From Burkholderiales bacterium (GTDB lineage: Bacteria > Pseudomonadota > Gammaproteobacteria > Burkholderiales > Burkholderiaceae_C), in assembly GCA_947453585.1 (NCBI GenBank), contig CANGHQ010000139.1:1-5774 (forward strand): DNA of 5,774 nucleotides. Reading direction: 5' to 3'. The notes under the pieces were generated by a model. It was not told where the DNA came from. It saw only the letters and a list, made by a program, of their open reading frames with translations, and ran no database searches. The translations under genes and the position numbers were made by a program. Within the stretch, counting starts at the first letter, position 1, and each line of letters opens with the position of its first letter. Positions 1-4,997 of this stretch are shown piece by piece.

Positions 1-1
1 C

Positions 2-394
2 ATTTTTCGGGGCGAAGAGCTGCTGGTCAGCGCCGAATTGATCTATGTGTTCGCCGACCCGGTGGCCAAACGGGCGCTGCCCGTGCCAGAGGCGCTGCGC
101 CAGACCATGTTGGGTTTCGAGCGTGGCGAACCTGCGGTCAGCACCACCTTTGGCCCCTGGAGCGAGCTGAGCGCAGCAGTGCAAAGCCTGCGCCCCGCCG
201 ATGAACACGATGTCACCGCCCTGCATTGCCTGCTGCGCAATGCCTTGGGCGAACCAGTAGCTACGGCCCGGCGCTGCGCTGGGTCGCAATCAGTGGACGG
301 GGTGGCAGTGGCCGAGCCCCTGCGTGGGGCTGGCTGGGGCAAGGCGGCGGTGGCGGCTTGGGCCGCGCACACCGGCGGCGCCCCAACGGCTTAA
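2..394 (+). CDS. Thioesterase-GNAT fusion protein, 3' part only, with a shortened GNAT domain
   Basis: The reading frame is already open at the left edge, so the start lies outside the window and only the last 130 residues are visible. Residues 1-45 (GEELLVSAELIYVFAD, then a PVPEALR segment) match the last strands and helix of a YbgC/FadM hotdog-fold acyl-CoA thioesterase; the catalytic part would be upstream. From about residue 50 (FGPWSEL) the sequence resembles a GNAT N-acetyltransferase. It includes a good acetyl-CoA-binding motif A, R108-G-A-G111-W-G113, matching R/Q-x-x-G-x-G/A. The usual VF.QEQ...E.EWD stretch between the first helix and ADEHDVTALH is missing. The protein also stops about 17 residues after motif A, so the final strands and the FY..GF region are absent. 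The thioesterase may still work; the GNAT half probably does not, or is reduced to a cofactor-binding remnant. It converges with ygfZ, sharing 4 bp. Domain identity is from recalled family patterns. Confidence 0.7.
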   Translation: MFRGEELLVSAELIYVFADPVAKRALPVPEALRQTMLGFERGEPAVSTTFGPWSELSAAVQSLRPADEHDVTALHCLLRNALGEPVATARRCAGSQSVDGVAVAEPLRGAGWGKAAVAAWAAHTGGAPTA

Positions 395-1416
395 ATGTCT
401 TCGAGCAGGGTGTAGGGCAGCGGCAGCAAGGCAAGCGCCGCGCCGCTGGGGCTGCCCAGGTACAAATTGCCCGCTTCTGCGGCGCTGGTTTGCATGGACA
501 CGATGGCCAGCCACGAGCCTTGTGCACTGCGGGCGGCTTGCACCACCAGGCCGCAGGGCTGATCGGGGTCTTGGCTTGAAAACAGCTCTTGACCCGCAGC
601 CACGGGCGCATCGGAATCACTGGGCGCCCATTGCGCAATGTAGGCGCGGCGCTTCAAGGTGCCACGAAACTGGCTGCGTGCCACCACCTCTTGGCCGGGG
701 TAGCAGCCTTTCTTGAAACTCACGCCGCCTACCGACTCAAAATTCAGCATCTGCGGCACAAAGGCTTCCACCACGGCCGCGCTCACGGTGGCCACACCGC
801 TGAGCACTTCGCTGGATTGCCAATCGGCCAGCACAAGTGCGGGTCCAGCGGGCGCTGGCGCGCCGGTGGGGCTAAGCCAAAGCTGGCGCGCCAGCCCTTG
901 GGCGGGGTACAACTGCACCACACTGGCCTCGCCCGTATTGGCGGCGCTCCAGGGCGCGCTGGCACCCAGGTCGGTGGCGCTTTGGCCCAGCAGCCCGTAG
1001 ACCGCGAAATCGGCACTTGCGTCGCGCAGCTTGGCCTTAGCGCGCATCACAAACATGGACAGGCGCTTGAGCGTGGGCGCCAGCAAGTCGGCGCTGCAGA
1101 CCAGCAAAACGTCGCCGTTGTCGCGCTTAATCGCCACAAAACTGGCCTGCATACGGCCCTTGGCCGAGCAAAAGGCGGCCAGGCGGGCAAGACTTGGCGA
1201 GAGTTGGTTCAGGTCGTTGCTGAGCTGGCCGTTCAAAAAGCGGATGGCGTCTTCGCCGCTGGCTTCAATGACCCCAAGGTGCTCCAGGTGAGCCACGCCA
1301 CTGGCGGGCAGCTGGATCGCGCTGGAATCAGTCAATGGGTGGGCGCTGGCCAACGGGGCGCTGGGGGCGAGCGATGGCGAGGAGGCGGGGATGGGTGTGT
1401 TGGTGGGCGCTTGCAT
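391..1416 (-). CDS. ygfZ: YgfZ/GcvT-domain folate-binding protein
   Basis: A 341-residue protein of the YgfZ (COG0354) family, related to the aminomethyltransferase GcvT. In E. coli YgfZ binds tetrahydrofolate and helps maintain or repair certain Fe-S enzymes such as MiaB; it acts in the cytoplasm. The diagnostic motif K-G-C-Y-x-G-Q-E is present at residues 236-243 (KGCYPGQE) with the essential cysteine at C238, followed by a VVARSQFRGTLKRR segment. Residues 41-75 (LEHLGVIEASGEDAIRFLNGQ) match the family N-terminus. The first 35 or so residues are Ala/Pro/Ser-rich and look like a disordered extension. The ATG at 1416 is the only plausible upstream Met, but no clear Shine-Dalgarno sequence precedes it, so a slightly later non-ATG start is possible. 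The TAA stop at 391-393 overlaps the stop of the converging fusion gene. Length and C-terminus look complete, with no frameshift. Confidence 0.93.
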   Translation of the reverse strand: MQAPTNTPIPASSPSLAPSAPLASAHPLTDSSAIQLPASGVAHLEHLGVIEASGEDAIRFLNGQLSNDLNQLSPSLARLAAFCSAKGRMQASFVAIKRDNGDVLLVCSADLLAPTLKRLSMFVMRAKAKLRDASADFAVYGLLGQSATDLGASAPWSAANTGEASVVQLYPAQGLARQLWLSPTGAPAPAGPALVLADWQSSEVLSGVATVSAAVVEAFVPQMLNFESVGGVSFKKGCYPGQEVVARSQFRGTLKRRAYIAQWAPSDSDAPVAAGQELFSSQDPDQPCGLVVQAARSAQGSWLAIVSMQTSAAEAGNLYLGSPSGAALALLPLPYTLLEDI

Positions 1417-1423
1417 GGCCCGA

Positions 1424-1450
1424 ATTATGCGGCCCGCCCAATACCCGCAA
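1424..1450 (-). promoter_or_regulatory. Possible weak sigma70-type promoter of ygfZ
   Basis: On the minus strand a CATAAT hexamer (1424-1429, 5 of 6 to TATAAT) lies 15 bp downstream of TTGCGG (1445-1450). The spacer is shorter than the ideal 17 bp. The start codon begins 7 nt after the -10 hexamer, so transcription from here would give a nearly leaderless mRNA, in line with the lack of a Shine-Dalgarno sequence. This rests on pattern only and could be chance. Confidence 0.22.
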
Positions 1451-1497
1451 GGCCTGCGCGGCTGTCGCGCTCCAAGAGGGGCTGTCTAGCCCGGGTG

Positions 1498-1824
1498 CTA
1501 GTCTTCGACGATCAGCGCGCAGGGCGCCTTGACCTTGAGCAGCTTGGCGCGCTCGTTGCACAAGGACACGGCCAGGCGCTCGCCCTGGGCGGACAGGCGC
1601 ACGTAAATGGCGCAGCTAAAAGCCATTTTGAGACCGTCGGTGCGGCTGTCAAAGCCGGCCGCACAGTGGCCGTAGCGACCCAGATCGGGCTTGTTCTTGG
1701 CATATTGCTCCAGCAGCGGCTGGGGTAACTGGTGCGGCGCAATGGTGAGTGGCGCGTCGCTGGCGTTCGCGCTCAGAAGGCAAACGGAAAGCAGCGCGGC
1801 GAAAACGGGTTTGAGTGCTTGCAT
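1498..1824 (-). CDS. Small predicted periplasmic protein with four cysteines, function unknown
   Basis: I do not recognise a family. The 108-residue protein starts with a clear Sec signal peptide: a lysine at residue 5, a hydrophobic core over residues 7-18 (VFAALLSVCLLS), and an A-N-A site at 19-21 predicting cleavage before S22. The mature part of about 87 residues has exactly four cysteines (C54, C71, C89, C102), suggesting two disulfides in an oxidising periplasm. C15 is not a lipobox cysteine because valine sits at -1. There is no further membrane segment. The N-terminal signal and its ATG at 1824 agree, which supports the start, although the upstream sequence has no strong Shine-Dalgarno. 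It lies 40 bp after the hemerythrin gene and 81 bp before ygfZ on the same strand, so it may share the hemerythrin transcript. Binding, inhibitor or structural roles are all possible. Confidence 0.78.
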   Translation of the reverse strand: MQALKPVFAALLSVCLLSANASDAPLTIAPHQLPQPLLEQYAKNKPDLGRYGHCAAGFDSRTDGLKMAFSCAIYVRLSAQGERLAVSLCNERAKLLKVKAPCALIVED

Positions 1825-1864
1825 GGGCGGATCTTAGCGAGGAATGTGGGTCGTGCCCTGGCGG

Positions 1865-2446
1865 CTAGCTTCCCAGGCCAATGGGTGCGGGCGTGTGCAT
1901 GGCGATGCGGGTAAACAGCCGGTCGTACAGCGGCTCGCGCGCGTATTTGCCGGTGATGGGGTTGCTTTGGGTGGTGAATGCGGTGTCCAGCAGCATCCAG
2001 TCGGCGTCATCGAGCACCTTGAGCGCCTCGGGAATCACCACCGATTCTTCCAGGCGGATATGGGTCAGGTAAAACTCGACATAGGCCTTGAGCGCCGCTT
2101 CAAAATCAGCGCGGCGCGAGTCGCCCAGCAACTCCCAGCCCAGCAGCAGGTGTTGCAGTTCGCGCACCTTGGCTTCGCCCACGTCGTGCTCGTGCGTGAG
2201 TTGCGCAATCACCTCGCGCGTGGCAGCAGAACGCGCGGCCACGGGCGGGAACAGCAGCTCGGTTTCCTTGGTGTGGTGCAGGCGCTCTGGGAACTCGTCC
2301 ATGTAAAACAGCATGGCGCGCAACACGTCAAAAAACTGTTCGGGCCGGTCCTGCGGACCGCGCTGCACCAGCATGCCCATGGAGCGCAGCATGGCGGTAA
2401 GTGCGGCGTGTTCGTCGTGGATGATGCGGATGCTTTGGTGGGTCAT
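1865..2446 (-). CDS. Hemerythrin HHE-domain di-iron protein
   Basis: A 193-residue cytoplasmic protein with the four-helix hemerythrin/HHE fold, which binds O2, NO or other small ligands at a non-heme di-iron centre. Candidate iron ligands appear in the expected order: H13 (HDEH at 10-13), H57 and E61 (HHTKE, an HxxxE motif), H85/H87 (THEH), and H129 with E133 (HIRLE, a second HxxxE). The core spans about residues 5-150. A further 43 or so residues follow, including TAFTTQSNPITGKY, and resemble the C-terminal extension of betaproteobacterial members. No signal peptide or membrane segment is seen, so it is a stand-alone soluble protein rather than a receptor domain. The ATG at 2446 gives the natural N-terminus, but no good Shine-Dalgarno is visible. 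A perfect FNR-type box sits 65-80 bp upstream, suggesting induction at low oxygen or by NO. Exact role (oxygen storage, NO handling, iron-centre repair) is not decided by the sequence. Confidence 0.93.
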   Translation of the reverse strand: MTHQSIRIIHDEHAALTAMLRSMGMLVQRGPQDRPEQFFDVLRAMLFYMDEFPERLHHTKETELLFPPVAARSAATREVIAQLTHEHDVGEAKVRELQHLLLGWELLGDSRRADFEAALKAYVEFYLTHIRLEESVVIPEALKVLDDADWMLLDTAFTTQSNPITGKYAREPLYDRLFTRIAMHTPAPIGLGS

Positions 2447-2510
2447 GGTGCGGGCACAGTGGTTGAAGTCAGCAGACGGCTTGAGCGTCCCACGGGCAGC
2501 ATCGGCGTGA

Positions 2511-2526
2511 TTTGATTTGCATCAAA
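2511..2526 (-). promoter_or_regulatory. FNR/ANR/DNR-type binding site upstream of the hemerythrin gene
   Basis: The plus strand reads TTTGATTTGCATCAAA, a perfect palindromic match to the FNR-family consensus TTGAT-N4-ATCAA (core 2512-2525), extended by one base pair on each side. It is the only such match I see in the window. Its centre (2518.5) is 72 bp from the hemerythrin ATG. If the protein binds at -41.5, transcription would start near 2477 with a leader of about 30 nt. The -10 hexamer at that spacing (GACGCT) keeps only A2 and T6, the usual state of activator-dependent promoters. The sequence alone cannot separate FNR/ANR from the NO-sensing relatives DNR/NNR. Confidence 0.72.
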
Positions 2527-2572
2527 CCCTGCCGTATTGCAGACGAGCCCGTGGACGGCTTGCGGCAGGTTT
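2524..2572 (-). terminator. Candidate 3' stem-loop of nrdJ
   Basis: The last two bases of the nrdJ stop codon plus the bases just after it form the 5' arm AAACCTGCCG (2572-2563). This pairs with CGGCAGGGTTT (2534-2524), giving 10 base pairs with one bulged G. The 28-nt loop can itself form a small hairpin (CCGT/ACGG within 2549-2558). Position right after the stop and the A-rich/T-rich ends fit a terminator or 3'-protecting stem. However, the T tract is only three bases and is part of the stem, so intrinsic termination is uncertain. The 3' arm overlaps one half-site of the FNR-type box. Confidence 0.35.
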
Positions 2573-4997
2573 AACCGCAGCTGCCCAAATAGCCGCATTG
2601 GGTGCAGTAGTCGCAGCCGTCTTTTTTGATCACCGCGTGCGCACCGCATTCCTGGCATTTCTTGCCCGCCATGGTTTGGGGGGCTTGGCCACCTGAGGGC
2701 ACGACGTCTGCGGGTTTCTGCGCTCCGTCGTTGCGCTGCGCCATGATGTTCTGGATGGCGTAGCCAATGGCCGCCACTTCGGAGTCATGCCACAGGGGTA
2801 GCTGCGCGCCGTCGCTGCGGGTAAAGCTGCCCAGGCGCACCGGACCGCGGTCCCAGGCCACTTTGCGCATGTCGGCCAGCGCCCGCTCCAAAAAGCCGCC
2901 ACGCGCGGCCAGCGACAAGAGCCGCATGCTCGACGTCATCCATTGCTGCGATTCGCCGCTTTGCCCCACGGGCATGAAAAACTCGATGGCACGCTCGACC
3001 GTGCCCACGCCGCTGGGGTGGGGCAGGGGCATAAAGGACACCACCAGGTACAGGGTTTTGTGGCCCTCTTGCGTCCAATATTCCACCTTCTCGGCCACGG
3101 CGGACAGCGCGCCTTTGGGGCGGCTCTCAATCACGCTGCGCATGGGGTCGGCAGCCACGGGCGCCGTCCCTGCGGCAGGGGCAGGCGCGCTTGCGGCCGG
3201 GCCAGCTTCGAGCACCGAGCCCAAAATACTGTTGGGCCGGTAGGTGGCCAGGCCCTTGAGGTGCGCCTGCCAGGCCTGCAAATACAGGTGCTTGAAGGCG
3301 TCAAACGGGTAGTCGCCCGGCACATTCACGGTTTTGGAAATAGCGGTGTCGATGAGCGGCTGCACCGCCTTCATCATGGCGATATGCGCTTCGGCGGGCA
3401 TGTCCAGCGCGCAGACAAAGCTCTCGGGCAAGGCGTCTACATTGCCGCCCAGGTGCTTGAACACGCGCCAGGCGTGGTCTTCCACCGCGTATTCCAGCGT
3501 GCTGCCGTCGGCCTGGCGTTTTTTGCGCCGGTAGACCCACGAAAACGAAGGCTCGATACCGTTGGAGGCGTTGTCGGCAAAAGCCAGGCTCACCGTGCCT
3601 GTGGGCGCGATTGACAGCAAGTGGCTGTTACGGATGCCGTGGGTGCGGATGGACTGCTTCAGCGCTTCGGGCAAGCGGCCTACAAAGTTGTCTGCTTGCA
3701 AATAGGTGCTGGCGTCAAAGGCCGGGAAGGGGCCTTTTTCTTGCGCCAGCGCCACCGAGGCGCCATAGGCGGCGTCGCGCATGTGGCGGGCAATCAGGGT
3801 AGCCATGTCGCGCCCCGGGGCGCTGTCGTAGCGCAGGCCCAGCATGGTCAGCGCATTGCCCAGGCCGGTAAAGCCCACGCCAATGCGGCGCTTGGCGGCG
3901 GCCTCGGCCTTTTGCTGGGGCAGCGGCCAATAGGTCAGGTCCAGCACATTGTCCAGAGCGCGCACCTGCAAGGCCACAGCGTGTTCAAAGCGTTCAAAGT
4001 CAAAGCTCGCCGGGCCTTCCACGCCAAACGGGTGGCGCACAAAGCGCGGCAAGATCACCGGGCCCAGGTCGCAACAGCCGTAGGGGGGGAGTGGCTGTTC
4101 GCCGCAGGGGTTGGTCGCAGCAATCGACTCAATGGCGCGCAGGTTGTTGTCTTGGTGGATGCGGTCCAAAAACAGAATGCCGGGCTCGGCAAAGTCGTAG
4201 GCCGAACGCATGATGGCGTCCCAGACCTCTTGGGCGGGCATCTCCTGGTAAACCCACAAGCCGTCTTCACGCTGGTGGGCACCTGCCGCAATGCGCTCAA
4301 GCCCTGGGCGGGCGCTGTGCACCAGTTGCCAGCTTTGCTGGTGCGTGAGCGCCTGCATAAATGCGTCGGGCACGGCCACGGACACGTTGAAGTTGTTCCA
4401 GCGCCCGGGCGTGCGCTTGGCGCCTATGAACTCAAAAATATCGGGATGGTCAATGCGCAGCACGCCCATCTGGGCGCCCCGGCGCGCGCCAGCGCTCTCG
4501 ACCGTGGCGCAGGAATGGTCAAACACATTGATGTAGCTGCAAGGCCCTGAGGCCATGGACGCCGTGCCCTTGACTTCGGCCCCGCGCGGGCGGATGCGCG
4601 AAAAGTCGTAGCCCACGCCGCCGCCCCGGCGCATGGTTTCGGCCGCTTCACGCAGCGCCTCGTAAATACCGGGGTAGCCCTCGCTGTCCATGCCCTGGAT
4701 GCAGTCGCCTACGGGTTGCACAAAGCAGTTGATCAGCGTGGCCTGGATGGAGGTGCCCGCCGCACTCATGATGCGCCCAGCGCCAATGGCACCGTCGCGC
4801 AGATTGTGCAAAAACAGGGCCTCGTACTTGGCTTGCTGGGCCGGTTTTTCGACCGAGGCCAGGGCCTTGGCTACGCGGCGCAGCACGTCGTCAGCGCTGG
4901 TTTCGCCGGGCTTGAGGTATTTTTCGCGCAGCACGTCGTCACAAATGGTTTGCGGTGGCATCGCGGCGGCCAGGAGGCTGGGAAGTTTGGCGTTCAT
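2571..4997 (-). CDS. nrdJ: Class II adenosylcobalamin-dependent ribonucleotide reductase
   Basis: An 808-residue enzyme that reduces ribonucleotides to deoxyribonucleotides using a thiyl radical generated from adenosylcobalamin, so it works with or without oxygen. The radical-site motif N296-P-C298-G-E300 is intact; C309 (NPCGE...YGCCDLG) and C91 (NCFVQPV) align with the redox cysteine pair of known class II enzymes. Other family blocks are RRGGGVGYDFS (123-133), ARRGAQMGVLRIDHPDIFEF (171-190), RIGVGFTGLGNA (371-382) and APTGTVSLAF...NGIEPSFSWVYRR (464-491). No N-terminal ATP-cone is seen. After an Ala/Pro linker (about 598-616) comes a domain at 620-755 resembling the TSCPD/NrdJb region. The last 30 residues carry six cysteines: CxxCG (781-784) and CxxCG (798-801), like a zinc ribbon, plus C795 and C807 as candidate redox shuttles. 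The ATG at 4997 is chosen for its GGAG Shine-Dalgarno and its ATGA overlap with the upstream gene. No frameshift. Confidence 0.96.
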   Translation of the reverse strand: MNAKLPSLLAAAMPPQTICDDVLREKYLKPGETSADDVLRRVAKALASVEKPAQQAKYEALFLHNLRDGAIGAGRIMSAAGTSIQATLINCFVQPVGDCIQGMDSEGYPGIYEALREAAETMRRGGGVGYDFSRIRPRGAEVKGTASMASGPCSYINVFDHSCATVESAGARRGAQMGVLRIDHPDIFEFIGAKRTPGRWNNFNVSVAVPDAFMQALTHQQSWQLVHSARPGLERIAAGAHQREDGLWVYQEMPAQEVWDAIMRSAYDFAEPGILFLDRIHQDNNLRAIESIAATNPCGEQPLPPYGCCDLGPVILPRFVRHPFGVEGPASFDFERFEHAVALQVRALDNVLDLTYWPLPQQKAEAAAKRRIGVGFTGLGNALTMLGLRYDSAPGRDMATLIARHMRDAAYGASVALAQEKGPFPAFDASTYLQADNFVGRLPEALKQSIRTHGIRNSHLLSIAPTGTVSLAFADNASNGIEPSFSWVYRRKKRQADGSTLEYAVEDHAWRVFKHLGGNVDALPESFVCALDMPAEAHIAMMKAVQPLIDTAISKTVNVPGDYPFDAFKHLYLQAWQAHLKGLATYRPNSILGSVLEAGPAASAPAPAAGTAPVAADPMRSVIESRPKGALSAVAEKVEYWTQEGHKTLYLVVSFMPLPHPSGVGTVERAIEFFMPVGQSGESQQWMTSSMRLLSLAARGGFLERALADMRKVAWDRGPVRLGSFTRSDGAQLPLWHDSEVAAIGYAIQNIMAQRNDGAQKPADVVPSGGQAPQTMAGKKCQECGAHAVIKKDGCDYCTQCGYLGSCG

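Noticed and set aside
415..457. GGGCAGC/GCTGCCC stem inside the 3' end of ygfZ as a terminator for the plus-strand gene
   Set aside because: The stem is perfect over 7 bp but lies in GC-rich coding sequence, has a 29-base loop and is followed by no T run.
1479..1501. Short hairpins (GGGCT/AGCCC and CTAGC/GCTAG) after the small periplasmic gene
   Set aside because: Each has only 5 base pairs, the two exclude each other, and no T tract follows, so they do not support a terminator.
589..1728. Long plus-strand open frame (379 codons) antisense to ygfZ and the small periplasmic gene
   Set aside because: It runs opposite two well-supported genes, shows no recognisable domain, and has the Gly/Ala/His/Arg-rich composition typical of shadow frames in GC-rich DNA.
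1771..1824. Lipoprotein signal in the small periplasmic protein (LLSVC)
   Set aside because: The residue before the cysteine is valine, not Gly/Ala/Ser, while an A-N-A signal peptidase I site fits well a few residues later.
1857..1877. CCTGG/CCAGG hairpin at the end of the hemerythrin gene
   Set aside because: Only 5 base pairs with an 11-base loop and no T tract; likely chance.
1844..2515. Plus-strand open frame (223 codons) antisense to the hemerythrin gene
   Set aside because: Shadow frame; the minus strand holds all the hemerythrin iron-ligand motifs.
3621..4550. Plus-strand open frame (309 codons) antisense to nrdJ
   Set aside because: Entirely inside the intact nrdJ catalytic region, with shadow-like composition and no start signal or family pattern.
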